Notes: generated from the letters alone by a model not told the origin. A stretch of 64,000 nucleotides of DNA from Hydrogenophilus thiooxidans (GCF_019049855.1 NZ_JAHLSY010000011.1:1-64000), one strand, 5' to 3'; shown: positions 1 to 9,322, counted from the first letter of the stretch. Numbers and translations: made by a program.

Positions 1-1
1 C

Positions 2-538
2 CGGAAAGTGGAGGAGGCGGGGCACCTCCTTTACGAGCTGACCGTCCCCAACCAAGAGGTTCGGGTGGCATTGAACGAAGCGCTTCTTGATGCGCTTCTA
101 CCCCAGCGCCACGAAGTGGAAGCAACCCTCACGGTGCTACGGGCGTTGCGTGCAGGCGACAGCGAGACGCTGCGCGCCGAGTTTGAGCACCTCTTTGCGC
201 AGATACCGTATGACTGGCACTATCCGCTCGGTCACCTCGAGGCCTACTACGCGAGCCTCTTTTACAGCTTTCTGGCGAGCACGGGCGTGCGGCTGCTCGC
301 CGAAGCGCACACCCGGGATTGGCGGATCGACCTGGTGGTTCAAGCGGGTGCGACTGTCTGGGTGATCGAGTTCAAGGTCATCGAGGGGGAACAGGCCACG
401 GGTGCGGCGTTGGCGCAGCTGCGTGCGCGTGATTACGCATCTGCGTATCGCACCGCGCCGGGCGTGACGCGGGTGATCGAACTTGCGGTGGAATTCAGCA
501 AAACCACGCGGCGGATCGTGGGGTGGGAGACACGTTAG
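2..538 (+). CDS. PD-(D/E)XK nuclease-domain protein, C-terminal part (5' truncated by window)
   Basis: The frame is open to the left edge, so this is the 3' end of a larger gene; a GTG at 8 is probably internal. The visible ~178 residues match the C-terminal nuclease-like domain of the AAA-ATPase-like/DUF1703 proteins. They contain the pattern R-I-D-L-V-V, about 14 residues, then W-V-I-E-F-K-V, which gives the D...E-x-K core of PD-(D/E)XK enzymes. In the family this domain follows an N-terminal AAA-like ATPase, which would lie outside the window. The cellular role of the family is not known. It converges on serB and the two stop regions overlap by 4 bp. The family call is fairly sure; the function is not assigned. 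Confidence 0.7.
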   Translation, partial: RKVEEAGHLLYELTVPNQEVRVALNEALLDALLPQRHEVEATLTVLRALRAGDSETLRAEFEHLFAQIPYDWHYPLGHLEAYYASLFYSFLASTGVRLLAEAHTRDWRIDLVVQAGATVWVIEFKVIEGEQATGAALAQLRARDYASAYRTAPGVTRVIELAVEFSKTTRRIVGWETR

Positions 539-1437
539 CGGCAGAGCCAAAGCGGAAGCGCAAGCCCGGCAGTCATCGAGACCAGATTGAGTTCAGGCAG
601 AAGCACCGCTTTCGGACGGTAACCGAGGCGTAGTCCCGCTTCCTGGAGCATCAAGCGGTCGTTCGCACCGTCCCCTGCGGCAAGAATTGCGTTGCGATCA
701 CAACCCAGCTGCGCGCGTGCGGCCAGCAGCGCGTCCCTTTTGGCGGCGGCGTCGATGATCGGTGCCAAAACGCGGCCGGTGAGCCGGCCCTGTGCGTCGA
801 TCTCCAAACGGTTGGCAACGTGGGCGTCAAAGCCGAGTTCCGCGGCAATCGGTGCGGTAAAGTGGGTAAAACCGCCGGAAACGAGTAGGCAAAAGGTTCC
901 TTGCGCTTTGAGGGCTGCAACGAGCGCCCGTGCTCCGGGAGTGTATTGAACGACCGTGCGAACGATCGCGTCGAGTTCCGTTGCCGGCAGCCCTTTGAGA
1001 AGCGCCACCCGAGCCGTGAGCGCGGCGCGAAAATCGAGTTTCCCTTCCATCGCCGCTTCGGTGATTCGCGCCACTTCCGCTTTTTTGCCCACCGCTTCGG
1101 CAATTTCGTCGATGCACTCAACGGTGATGAGCGTCGAATCCATATCGGTGACGAAAAGGCGCAGCGCGGCAAAGTTCCACGAGGGAGACCACCAGCCCCA
1201 ATCGCAGCGCGCCGCTGCAAGCTCATGGTCAAGCGCATGGGTTCGCGGTAGCGGCGTTGTGACCTCAAGGACGTGAGCGGCAGGTAGTGGGGCGGTAGCA
1301 GTGGGCGTAGTTGCCGCGTCATCGCGGACCGCTCCCCCAAGGCCGGGCGTGCTGGGCAACCGGCGGTAGGCAATACCCCGGGCGGTGAGCCACGCGGTTG
1401 CCGCGGGGGTTTCAAGAAGGTGCAGCCGCAGGCTCAC
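535..1437 (-). CDS. serB: phosphoserine phosphatase SerB
   Basis: SerB hydrolyses O-phospho-L-serine to serine, the last step of serine biosynthesis, in the cytoplasm. The protein (300 aa) has the HAD-family nucleophile motif D-M-D-S-T at about residues 98-102, the S-G-G-F segment (motif II serine) and the G-D-G-A-N-D motif near residue 250. The N-terminal ~85 residues form a short poorly conserved regulatory region where longer homologues carry ACT-like domains. I chose the GTG at 1437 because it overlaps the TGA of the upstream DAHP synthase gene as GTGA. The frame is open further upstream, but that part lies inside aroG. Coupled translation with aroG is likely. Confidence 0.9.
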   Translation of the reverse strand: MSLRLHLLETPAATAWLTARGIAYRRLPSTPGLGGAVRDDAATTPTATAPLPAAHVLEVTTPLPRTHALDHELAAARCDWGWWSPSWNFAALRLFVTDMDSTLITVECIDEIAEAVGKKAEVARITEAAMEGKLDFRAALTARVALLKGLPATELDAIVRTVVQYTPGARALVAALKAQGTFCLLVSGGFTHFTAPIAAELGFDAHVANRLEIDAQGRLTGRVLAPIIDAAAKRDALLAARAQLGCDRNAILAAGDGANDRLMLQEAGLRLGYRPKAVLLPELNLVSMTAGLALPLWLCR

Positions 1438-2519
1438 GATGCCGATCCGCTCCGCTTCCGGTCCGGCAAGACCTGCTGCAATACTTCGTGTGCCGAGCGG
1501 ATCATCGTCTCGGTGGTTGCCCAATCGACGCACGGGTCGGTGATCGAGCAGCCGTATTGGAGCGCTTCACGCGGGCGCAGCGGTTGGTTGCCAGCCTCAA
1601 GGAAGCTCTCCACCATAAAGCCGACGATCGAGCCGTTCCCTTCCCGGATCTGATGAACGATGTCTTTGAGGACAAGGGGCTGGTACTCGGGCTTTTTCCA
1701 CGAATTGGCGTGGGAACAGTCGATCACGATGTTCGCCGGTAGCTTCGCTTTGGTGAGCGCCTGTTCCGCAAGGGAGACCGAGACCGAATCGTAGTTGGGG
1801 CGTCCGCCGCCACCGCGCAAAACGAGGTGGCCGTAGCGGTTGCCTTTGGTGCGGACGATTGCGGTGCGGCCGCTTTCGTCGATCCCCAGGAAAGCGTGGC
1901 GGTGCGAGGCAGAAAGGATCGCGTTGATCGCGACCTCCAAGCTGCCGTCGGTGCTGTTTTTGAAGCCGACAGGAGTGGAGAGGCCAGAAGCCATCTCACG
2001 GTGGGTTTGCGATTCGACCGTACGGGCGCCGATCGCCGTCCAACTGACCAGGTCACCGTAGTACTGCGGACCGATCGGGTCGAGCGCTTCGGTGGCGGCA
2101 GGAAGCCCCAGTTCGTTCACCGCAAGAAGGAACGCGCGGGCGCGCTCCATGCCGACGTCGATGCGAAACGAATCGTCGAGGAAAGGATCGTTGATGAACC
2201 CTTTCCAGCCAACACTGGTGCGGGGTTTTTCGAAATAGACCCGCATCACCAGCACGATCGTTTCCGCGACTTCGTCGGCCAGGGCTTTGAGGCGACGTGC
2301 GAAGTCGAGCCCAGCTTCCGGGTCGTGAATCGAACAGGGGCCGACCACCGCAAAGAGGCGGCGATCGGTCCCATCGAGAATCGCGGTAAGCGTTTGCCGC
2401 GCGGTAGCAACGGTCGTTGCAGCCCGTTCGGTGAGCGGCACTGCCCCTTTGATTTCCGCAGGCGTCGGCATCGGCTCGAACGCCTCGATGTTGGTGTTTT
2501 CCAAAAGGTATTGGATCAT
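1434..2519 (-). CDS. aroG: 3-deoxy-7-phosphoheptulonate synthase (class I DAHP synthase)
   Basis: This enzyme condenses phosphoenolpyruvate and erythrose 4-phosphate to DAHP, the entry to the shikimate pathway. The 361-aa protein has the class I signatures G-P-C-S-I-H-D near residue 68, K-P-R-T-S-V-G-W-K-G near 108 and D-C-S-H-A-N-S near 275, and its length matches the E. coli AroF/G/H type. The start is the ATG at 2519, which begins M-I-Q-Y-L-L-E-N-T-N-I; the longer open frame upstream has no homology and lies antisense-free inside mfd in a different frame. Which feedback class it belongs to (Phe, Tyr or Trp) cannot be told by eye, so the symbol stands for the family. It sits 50 bp downstream of mfd and overlaps serB by 4 bp. 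Confidence 0.92.
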   Translation of the reverse strand: MIQYLLENTNIEAFEPMPTPAEIKGAVPLTERAATTVATARQTLTAILDGTDRRLFAVVGPCSIHDPEAGLDFARRLKALADEVAETIVLVMRVYFEKPRTSVGWKGFINDPFLDDSFRIDVGMERARAFLLAVNELGLPAATEALDPIGPQYYGDLVSWTAIGARTVESQTHREMASGLSTPVGFKNSTDGSLEVAINAILSASHRHAFLGIDESGRTAIVRTKGNRYGHLVLRGGGGRPNYDSVSVSLAEQALTKAKLPANIVIDCSHANSWKKPEYQPLVLKDIVHQIREGNGSIVGFMVESFLEAGNQPLRPREALQYGCSITDPCVDWATTETMIRSAHEVLQQVLPDRKRSGSAS

Positions 2520-2569
2520 GGTTGCTCCCTGGTGGAGATTTTTTGTCGTGGGACGATAAAGGAGCGATT

Positions 2570-5500
2570 TTACGCAATTGCGGCGTGATTCGTTTGGGCC
2601 GCTACCGCTTGCACCAGGCGCTCCACGGCCGCAGCGCGCTCGGCATGGGTGGGAAACGAACCGGTTCGGACTAAAGTGTCGCTGCCTTTGATCTGCACCG
2701 AACGGTCGCTTTGGATGAGCGCGACCACTTTTGCCGGGTCTACGGGCGCATCCTTGGCGAATCGCACCAGGATGCGCTGCCCGTTGGCGTCGACCCGCGC
2801 AACGCGGTGGGCAAGCAGCCGAATGCGCAGCCGATGGGTCGCGATGAGCGCAACGGCTTGCGGTGGCAGCGGCCCGAAGCGGTCGATCAGTTCGCTTTTG
2901 AGCGCATCGACCGCCTCGTCGTCGGCAGCGTCGGCGAGCCGTTTGTAGAGGTCGAGGCGCACTGCGATGTCCGGACAGTAGCTTTCGGGGAGCAGCGCCG
3001 GTTCGCCCAAGGTGATTTCGGTGGTCACCGCAAACGCAGCAAGGAGCGACTCTGAGGCTGAGGTATCGGTCTGAGTCACTTCGCCGTGCATCTTCGATGC
3101 CGCGTTCTGGGCTTTGAGGCGGCGAACCGCGTTTTGCAGCATCTGGGTAAAGAGCGCGAAACCAACCGATTCGATCGCGCCCGATTGCGCTTCGCCCAAG
3201 ATTTCCCCTGCGCCGCGAATCTCCAGATCGTGCATCGCCAACGTGAAACCGCCGCCGAGCGATTCCGCCTGCGCGATCGCTTCCAACCGCCGCGCACCGG
3301 CAGCGGTCGGCTTGATGTGTGGGTCGAGCATCAGATAGGCGAACGCTTGGTGGTGGCTGCGGCCGACCCGGCCCCGCAATTGGTGCAGTTGCGCCAGTCC
3401 AAAGCGGTCGGCCCGTTCGATCAGGATGGTATTCGCGTTGGGGATGTCGATACCGGTTTCGATGATGGTGGTGCAAAGGAGCACCTGCAACCGCTGGTGG
3501 ATGAAGTCGCGCATTACCCGTTCGAGCTCGAGTTCGCTCATCTGGCCATGCGCGACCCCAATGCGGACGTTGGGCAGCAATTTTTGCAACGCCTCCAGCG
3601 CATTGCCAATGGTGCGTACCTCGTTGTGCACGTAGAATACTTGGCCGCCGCGCCGCAGTTCGCGCGCCACGGCTTCGCGAATGAGCGCGTCGCTCTTTTT
3701 GACGACGAAGGTTTTCACCGCCAGCCGTTTCGCAGGTGGGGTGGCGATCACCGAGAAGTCGCGCACCCCCTCGAGCGCCATCCCGAGCGTGCGGGGAATC
3801 GGGGTGGCCGAAAGCGAAAGGGTATGGACGTGCGCGCAGAAGGTGCGCAGCGCCTCTTTCTGGCGCACGCCGAAGCGGTGTTCTTCGTCGATGATCACCA
3901 ACCCCAGCCGCGCAAAGCGCACGTCGGGCTGAATGAGGCGATGGGTGCCGATCACGATGTCGATGGTGCCGTCGGCAAGCGCCGCCAACGTCACTTTCTG
4001 GTTTTTGCTGCTGGTAAAGCGCGAGAGCTCGGCGATGTGGACCGGCCAACCGGCGAAGCGGTTACGAAAGGTTTCGGTGTGCTGTTCGGCCAACAAGGTG
4101 GTTGGCGTGAGGATCGCCACCTGGCGGCCATTCATCGCGGCCAGGAACGCGGCGCGAAGCGCCACCTCGGTTTTCCCGAAACCGACGTCGCCGCACACCA
4201 ACCGATCCATCACTTTGCCAGAGGTAAGGTCGGCGATCACCGCGTCGATCGCGGCTTGTTGATCGGGCGTGGTTTCAAAGGGAAAGCCCGCGGCGAACGC
4301 TTCATAGCTGGCAGCGTCGAATGCGAACCGTTCGCCACCGCGCGCGGCCCGCTCAGCATAGAGCGCCAGGAGCTCTGCCGCGGTATCGTGCGCTTTTTCC
4401 GCCGCTTTGCGTTTCTCTTTTTCCCACTGACCGGAACCGAGTTCGTGAAGCGGCACCGTTTCGGGGTCGGTTCCCAGGTAGCGGCCAATGAGCGCCAGTT
4501 GGGTCACCGGGACGTAGAGCGCGGCGCCCCGCGCATATTCGAGGTGGAGGAATTCCGCTTCGCCCTCAGGGCCGGCAAGGCGCACGAGGCCTCGGTAGCG
4601 TCCGATTCCGTGTTCGAGGTGCACGACAGGGGCACCGGGGGTGAGTTCGGTGAGGTCGCGAATCCACGCCTCGGGATCGTGTGCGGCGTGTTTGCGTTTC
4701 GTCCCTCCTTTGCGCCGCACCAGATGCGCGAAGAGCTCCGCTTCACCGAAAAAGGCGAGGCGCCGTTCCGCGTCGAGAAAGCCGTTTTCCACGGGCGCGA
4801 CCGTGAGCGCGAGTGGCGGTCTTTCTGCCAGGAAAGTTTCCCACTCGCGCACGTCGCTCGGTTCCCAGCCCACCGCGCGCAATTTCTCACGCACCGTTTC
4901 ACGGCGCCCTTCGCTGGAAACGGCAAGGAGCACGGTCCAGTCGCGGTGGGCGTCGAGCCATGCGGCCAATGCAGCAGCCGGTTGTTCGGCGCGCGCATCG
5001 AGGGCGATCGGGGGAAGCTCGTCTTCAGCGCGTTCGGGAAGCGAGAGGTCGATCCGCGCACAGGCAGAGAGCCGACCGTGAAACGCCTCGGGCGGCAACA
5101 TCCAAGCCTCTGGTGGCAGCAGCGGGCGATCCGGGTCGGTGTTGAGCAGCCGGTAGCGGTCGAGCGCTTCTTGCCAATCGGCCGTGACGGTTTCGGCAAC
5201 CGGACCCAGGGTGACCCAGAGCGCGTCGGGCAGATAGTCGAAGAGGGTGGCGGTTTCGTCGAAAAAGAGTGGCAGATAGTATTCGATCCCGGCGGGCAGC
5301 AACCCCTGACTGACCTGTTTGTACAGGGCCACTTTGCTGGGATCGCCCTCGAAGGTTTCGCGAAAACGGCGGCGGAAGGTCGTGCGCCCCTCGTCGTCGG
5401 TGGGAAACTCGCGTGCCGGCAAGAGTTCGATCGCCTCCACCGGGTAGAGCGTGCGCTGGGTGTCGGGGTCGAACGTTTTGATGGTTTCGATTTCGTCGTC

Positions 5501-6052
5501 GAAGAGTTCGATCCGATAGGGGAGCGCTGCGCCCATCGGGTAGAGGTCGATGATCCCACCGCGAATCGCGAATTCTCCGGGGCGAAGCACCTGGGCCGCG
5601 GGTTCGTATCCGGCCAGGGTCAATTGGGCTTTGAACGCCGCCAGATCGAGCGTTTCCCCTTTGCGGGTGCGAAACATTCGCCCGGCAACGAACGCAGGCG
5701 GCGTAAGTCGCGGTAGCGCCGCCGCCACCGAAGTGACGACGACGTCGACCCCCTGCTGCGTGATCGCAAAGAGCGTCGCGAGCCGTTCGGAGATCAGGTC
5801 TTGGTGGGGCGAAAAGGGGTCGTAGGGCAGCGTTTCCCAGTCGGGAAAGTGGCTGACGCGGAGTTCCGGCGCAAAAAAGGTGAGTTCGGCTTGGATCCGC
5901 AGGGTTTCAGCGGCATTGGCCGCTAGGAGCACAAGCGGGGCGCGCGTGCGGCGCTTCAATTCCGCGAGGTAGGGGGCAATGAGCCCTGGGAAAGGCAGCG
6001 GCAGTTTCGCCCGTTGCCCCGCTTTGGGGAGATGGAACGTGTCAGGAATCAT
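2570..6052 (-). CDS. mfd: transcription-repair coupling factor Mfd
   Basis: Mfd pushes stalled RNA polymerase off damaged DNA and recruits UvrA. The 1160-aa protein is full length compared with E. coli (1148). In order it shows the UvrB-like N-terminal module (about 1-350), the RNA-polymerase-interaction region with G-A-P-V-V-H-L-E-H-G-I-G-R-Y (about 470-490), an SF2 translocase with Walker A G-D-V-G-F-G-K-T near 625, the D-E-E-H box near 720, and motifs V/VI (T-T-I-I-E-T-G-I-D-I-P and Q-L-R-G-R-V-G-R). A C-terminal UvrA-binding-inhibiting domain follows. The ATG at 6052 starts with M-I-P-D-T-F-H; the upstream hydrolase-like gene overlaps it by 11 bp. Confidence 0.97.
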   Translation of the reverse strand: MIPDTFHLPKAGQRAKLPLPFPGLIAPYLAELKRRTRAPLVLLAANAAETLRIQAELTFFAPELRVSHFPDWETLPYDPFSPHQDLISERLATLFAITQQGVDVVVTSVAAALPRLTPPAFVAGRMFRTRKGETLDLAAFKAQLTLAGYEPAAQVLRPGEFAIRGGIIDLYPMGAALPYRIELFDDEIETIKTFDPDTQRTLYPVEAIELLPAREFPTDDEGRTTFRRRFRETFEGDPSKVALYKQVSQGLLPAGIEYYLPLFFDETATLFDYLPDALWVTLGPVAETVTADWQEALDRYRLLNTDPDRPLLPPEAWMLPPEAFHGRLSACARIDLSLPERAEDELPPIALDARAEQPAAALAAWLDAHRDWTVLLAVSSEGRRETVREKLRAVGWEPSDVREWETFLAERPPLALTVAPVENGFLDAERRLAFFGEAELFAHLVRRKGGTKRKHAAHDPEAWIRDLTELTPGAPVVHLEHGIGRYRGLVRLAGPEGEAEFLHLEYARGAALYVPVTQLALIGRYLGTDPETVPLHELGSGQWEKEKRKAAEKAHDTAAELLALYAERAARGGERFAFDAASYEAFAAGFPFETTPDQQAAIDAVIADLTSGKVMDRLVCGDVGFGKTEVALRAAFLAAMNGRQVAILTPTTLLAEQHTETFRNRFAGWPVHIAELSRFTSSKNQKVTLAALADGTIDIVIGTHRLIQPDVRFARLGLVIIDEEHRFGVRQKEALRTFCAHVHTLSLSATPIPRTLGMALEGVRDFSVIATPPAKRLAVKTFVVKKSDALIREAVARELRRGGQVFYVHNEVRTIGNALEALQKLLPNVRIGVAHGQMSELELERVMRDFIHQRLQVLLCTTIIETGIDIPNANTILIERADRFGLAQLHQLRGRVGRSHHQAFAYLMLDPHIKPTAAGARRLEAIAQAESLGGGFTLAMHDLEIRGAGEILGEAQSGAIESVGFALFTQMLQNAVRRLKAQNAASKMHGEVTQTDTSASESLLAAFAVTTEITLGEPALLPESYCPDIAVRLDLYKRLADAADDEAVDALKSELIDRFGPLPPQAVALIATHRLRIRLLAHRVARVDANGQRILVRFAKDAPVDPAKVVALIQSDRSVQIKGSDTLVRTGSFPTHAERAAAVERLVQAVAAQTNHAAIA

Positions 6053-6716
6053 GGGCGGGGATTATACCGCCCAGCCATTCGGAGACGAGGGTGACGACCC
6101 GATCCGCGACCGCGGGGGAGACCATTTCGGGATCCGTATCCGTTTCGATTTCCGTCCAGACCTTATGCGGAGAAGGGATCAGGGCCCAGGCGCTCTGATT
6201 GGGTCGGTTGAGGTGGCTCTGTGCTGCGGTAACGAGCTGGATCGGCAAAACCCAACGGCGTAAGACCGACGCGCCAGCGAGATCGAGCCGCCCAAAGGGG
6301 GCCGAAAGCGCGCAAAAGCGCGCAGGGGCGTGATCGATGAGCCGCATCGCTGCTGCGGCAGCAGTGCTCCAACCGACTGCGACCAGGAGGTCGGCGATTG
6401 GGGAAAGGAAGGGTTGATGGTCGATCCATTCCAAGGTCTTGTGGCACCGTTCGGTGAGTTCGGCGATCTGAAAACTGCGCGCTTCACAGTGCGCCGCTTC
6501 CACCGAGGGGATGAGCGCAACCGTGAGCGTGGCCCATCCTTGTGCTTTGAGGGGTTCGACCAAGGGCGTGAGGGGCAAATCGATCAGCCGCGGGACGACG
6601 GTTGGGTCGAAAAGGAGCGCCAAGCCGTGGCACTCCTCATGATAGGCAAGCTCGGCATCGAGCCACAGTCCGCGCTCGATCTTGATACCAACAGGCAGGT
6701 GGCGGTGGCGTTTCAT
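6042..6716 (-). CDS. alpha/beta-hydrolase-like protein of unknown function
   Basis: A 224-aa cytoplasmic protein starting at the ATG at 6716 (M-K-R-H-R-H-L-P-V-G). The layout looks like a small alpha/beta-hydrolase: a hydrophobic strand near residue 38, P-L-K-A-Q-G-W-A-T-L-T-V at about 60-70, and A-D-L-L-V-A-V-G-W-S-T-A-A-A-A-A in the nucleophile-elbow position. That elbow reads G-W-S-T-A rather than the usual G-x-S-x-G, so catalysis is doubtful. The frame is open further upstream, but that stretch is low-complexity and overlaps the amrS gene. It lies 41 bp downstream of amrS and overlaps mfd by 11 bp, so it is probably cotranscribed with both. I do not recognise a named family. Confidence 0.6.
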   Translation of the reverse strand: MKRHRHLPVGIKIERGLWLDAELAYHEECHGLALLFDPTVVPRLIDLPLTPLVEPLKAQGWATLTVALIPSVEAAHCEARSFQIAELTERCHKTLEWIDHQPFLSPIADLLVAVGWSTAAAAAMRLIDHAPARFCALSAPFGRLDLAGASVLRRWVLPIQLVTAAQSHLNRPNQSAWALIPSPHKVWTEIETDTDPEMVSPAVADRVVTLVSEWLGGIIPAHDS

Positions 6717-6757
6717 TGCGGTTGCGCGAGGACCCCGGAGGTTTTTGTGCCGCTTGC

Positions 6758-7828
6758 TTACGCAGTCAGCCGGATGGGGATGCGCCGGTTGCCGAAGTGC
6801 CCGGGCGTGTGGGTGAAACGCCCTTCCAAAGGGCGGTGGCACTCGGGGCAGGCACCTTCGGGGGTGAGGCGATAGGCGGTGATCGCATAGCCGTCACGGG
6901 CGATCAGCCTAGTGCCGCAACCGGCGCAGAAAGTCGTACTGCCGTCACGATCCCGGATGTTTCCGGTATAGACGTGCCACAATCCTTCCGCTTTGGCAAT
7001 CGCCCGGGCGCGGTGGAGCGTTTGCGGCGGGGTGGGCGGAAGGTCGCGCAATTTGAAATCGGGGTGAAACGCGGTGAGGTGGAGCGGAACGTGGGGAGCG
7101 AGCGCGTCGCGGATCCAACGGGCGAGCGCGCGGATTTCGTCATCGCTGTCGTTGAGCGTGGGGATGATGAGTGTGGTGACCTCGACCCATACCGTGGTGT
7201 GATGAACCAAGTACTTCAGCGTTTCTTTGACCGGTTCGATATGACCGCCGCAATAGCGTTGGTAAAAGTGTTCCGTGAATGCCTTGAGATCGACGTTTGC
7301 GGCATCCATGACGCTAAAGAACGGTGCGTACGCTTCGGGTTCGATATAGCCGTTCGTCACCGCAACGGTGTAGAGCCCCGCATTGTGTGCGGCGCGCGCG
7401 CACTCGATCGCGTATTCGGCAAAGATGATCGGGTCGTTATAGGTAAACGCGATGCCCGCAGCGCCCGTGGCTTTCGCTGCGGCGACGATGGTTTCGGGCG
7501 TGCCCTCGTCACCGATCGTCGCGTCGAGCGCTTTTGCGGCGGAAATCGACCAGTTTTGACAGTATTTGCACGCGAGGTTACAGCCTGCGGTGCCGAAGGA
7601 GAGCACCGCGGTACCGGGGTAGAAGTGGTTGAGGGGTTTTTTCTCGATCGGGTCGAGGCAAAAACCGGTGGAGCGGCCGTAAGTGGTGAGCACCATGCGC
7701 CCGGCTTCGTTGGCGCGGACCAGACACGCGCCGTGCTGTCCCGGGCGCAATTTACACCGCCGCGGACAGAGGGTACATTCCAGACGACCATCGGCAAGCG
7801 GTCGCCAAAATTGCGCTGGGTGGCTCAT
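6758..7828 (-). CDS. amrS: AmmeMemoRadiSam system radical SAM enzyme
   Basis: The 356-aa protein belongs to the pyruvate-formate-lyase-activating-like radical SAM group. It has the cluster motif C-N-L-A-C-K-Y-C near residues 84-91, preceded by a cysteine-rich N-terminus (C-T-L-C-P-R-R-C) and followed by a C-terminal rubredoxin-like zinc region with C-A-G-C and C-P-E-C pairs. Enzymes of this type are found with AMMECR1-domain and Memo-like proteins; the substrate is not known. Its ATG overlaps the stop of amrA as ATGA, so the two are likely to be translated together. Family assignment is firm and the reaction is not. Confidence 0.92.
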   Translation of the reverse strand: MSHPAQFWRPLADGRLECTLCPRRCKLRPGQHGACLVRANEAGRMVLTTYGRSTGFCLDPIEKKPLNHFYPGTAVLSFGTAGCNLACKYCQNWSISAAKALDATIGDEGTPETIVAAAKATGAAGIAFTYNDPIIFAEYAIECARAAHNAGLYTVAVTNGYIEPEAYAPFFSVMDAANVDLKAFTEHFYQRYCGGHIEPVKETLKYLVHHTTVWVEVTTLIIPTLNDSDDEIRALARWIRDALAPHVPLHLTAFHPDFKLRDLPPTPPQTLHRARAIAKAEGLWHVYTGNIRDRDGSTTFCAGCGTRLIARDGYAITAYRLTPEGACPECHRPLEGRFTHTPGHFGNRRIPIRLTA

Positions 7829-8442
7829 CGACGTGCTCCTTGCGATGCGCTCGCTTCACGGTGCGCGGGTTCGTGCCAAGCGGTCACGGTGTAGCGCCAC
7901 GCCTTCAGTCCCGGAACGGGACGAAAAGGGTCGAGCCCCGCCTTCTGTTTGAGCGCTGCCAGAAAGGTTTTCGGATCGGGAAGTTGCGACCAGACTTGGG
8001 GCAGGAAGGTGGCGCGGTAGGGACCTGCCGCAAGGATCAGGCCATCTTGGTGGGGGCGCAGTTGCGCAATCAGCGCCGTTTCGTCGGTGAAGGTGAGGGG
8101 CTCTGGTGGCGTAAGGAGCGACACTTCCAGCGTGATCGACGGCCATTCGTCGCGCGTCAAGGGGGGGAATCGCGGGTCTTCGAACGCGGCAGCAAGCGCG
8201 TTGGCGCGCACGTCTTCGCGAAGCGGGCGGTAGGCTTCGAGAGAACCGATGCATCCTCGCAGTTGGCGATTCTGTGTCAGTGTGACGAAGGTTGCCCCCG
8301 GTTTGTCAAGTCGCGGGTCTTCTGGCACGCTCAGGGATTCGCCCGTGAGTGCGTGATGGATCGCGGCACGCGCATGGGCAAGGAGCGCCTGCCCGAGTGC
8401 GTCGTCGACCGTGAGTGCGTTGCTCGTTTGCTTTCGCGTCAT
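7825..8442 (-). CDS. amrA: AmmeMemoRadiSam system protein A (AMMECR1 domain)
   Basis: A 205-aa AMMECR1-domain protein. Diagnostic segments are F-V-T-L-T-Q-N-R-Q-L-R-G-C-I-G-S-L (about residues 46-62), the R-P-L-x-x-D-V-x-x-N-A-x-x-A-A-F-E-D-P-R-F-P-P-L segment after it, and the L-P-Q-V-W near 150. The conserved R-G-C-I-G cysteine is present. The ATG at 8442 has a good ribosome site (GAGGAG) in front of it; the open frame upstream adds 18 residues without homology. It lies between amrB and amrS in the usual family arrangement. The molecular role is unknown. Confidence 0.9.
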   Translation of the reverse strand: MTRKQTSNALTVDDALGQALLAHARAAIHHALTGESLSVPEDPRLDKPGATFVTLTQNRQLRGCIGSLEAYRPLREDVRANALAAAFEDPRFPPLTRDEWPSITLEVSLLTPPEPLTFTDETALIAQLRPHQDGLILAAGPYRATFLPQVWSQLPDPKTFLAALKQKAGLDPFRPVPGLKAWRYTVTAWHEPAHREASASQGARR

Positions 8443-8449
8443 CGTCTCC

Positions 8450-9280
8450 TCAATGCAGGGGCGTGGCGGTGCCGCGTGCGGGAAACCACGCGACACTGGC
8501 GTAACCGACGACGCGGTCGCGTGGCCCTTCGGTGTCGGCGCTCGTGCCGTAAGCGATCAGTTCAGGCGTAAGGCCGTGCCGCTCGGCAGCGATCAGCAGC
8601 GCGTCGATCGCGGTCGAGCCGCAGGCGTCGTCGGGCTCCAACGTCGGATCGAACGCCAGGATGCGTTGCAGTGTTCGTTGATCGAGCGCACGCGCCTCGG
8701 CGTCGGGGTGGTAATGGGAGAGGTCGGAACTCACCACGATCAGGGTTTCCGGCCCGCCCCACAACCGCGTCATCACCTCAGCCACTTTGTGCGGTTCAAC
8801 CCAGCCGACGACGAACGGGACGATCGCGAAATCGTCGAGGATTTGCTGCAGGAACGGGAGTTGGACCTCGAGCGCGTGTTCCAGCAGGTGCGCACGCTCA
8901 CTCCGTTCGACGTCGGGATGCTGTAGCGCAACAGCGGAGGCTGCGACATCGACTGGAACGTCACCGAGTGGCGTTCGGAAAGCCGAAGTTTCCGGTAGCG
9001 CCAGACCCAACACGGGGACCCGGTGGGCTGGACCGAAGAGCACCACGCGCCGGATGCGGTCGGCAAACGGGATGAGTAATCGATAGGCTTGCGCTGCGAT
9101 CGGCCCCGAATAGACGTAACCGGCGTGGGGGACGATCAAAGCTTTGGGCGGAACGTCGGACCGAGGAATGGGGGGCGTTCGGCCCAAATAGGCGGCGATT
9201 TGTGCCGCGAGCGTGGTCGGGTCGGAAGGGTAGAAGAGCCCGCTCACCGCGGGTTGCCGGATCGTTGCTCTCTGAGGCAT
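8450..9280 (-). CDS. amrB: AmmeMemoRadiSam system protein B (Memo-like)
   Basis: A 276-aa Memo-family protein, a fold related to extradiol dioxygenases. It shows R-Q-P-A-V-S-G-L-F-Y-P near residue 8, the P-H-A-G-Y-V-Y-S-G metal-site histidine segment near 50, E-H-A-L-E-V-Q-L-P-F near 135, and S-S-D-L-S-H-Y near 187. These residues are the conserved metal-pocket positions. It is the first gene of the amrB-amrA-amrS set, 42 bp downstream of queD. No enzymatic activity is established for bacterial members. Confidence 0.9.
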   Translation of the reverse strand: MPQRATIRQPAVSGLFYPSDPTTLAAQIAAYLGRTPPIPRSDVPPKALIVPHAGYVYSGPIAAQAYRLLIPFADRIRRVVLFGPAHRVPVLGLALPETSAFRTPLGDVPVDVAASAVALQHPDVERSERAHLLEHALEVQLPFLQQILDDFAIVPFVVGWVEPHKVAEVMTRLWGGPETLIVVSSDLSHYHPDAEARALDQRTLQRILAFDPTLEPDDACGSTAIDALLIAAERHGLTPELIAYGTSADTEGPRDRVVGYASVAWFPARGTATPLH

Positions 9281-9322
9281 CGCTCTTCGTATCTCAAGAG
9301 TGGGATACCGAACACTATAGCG

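Noticed and set aside
2520-4049. Upstream extension of the aroG frame to a start at 4049
   Set aside because: The extension lies inside mfd in another frame and has low-complexity Arg/Ala/His composition; homology begins at the ATG at 2519.
3086-5716. A very long open frame (876 codons) on the plus strand opposite mfd
   Set aside because: It is the reverse-frame shadow of a GC-rich gene; mfd has complete domain homology and the antisense product resembles nothing.
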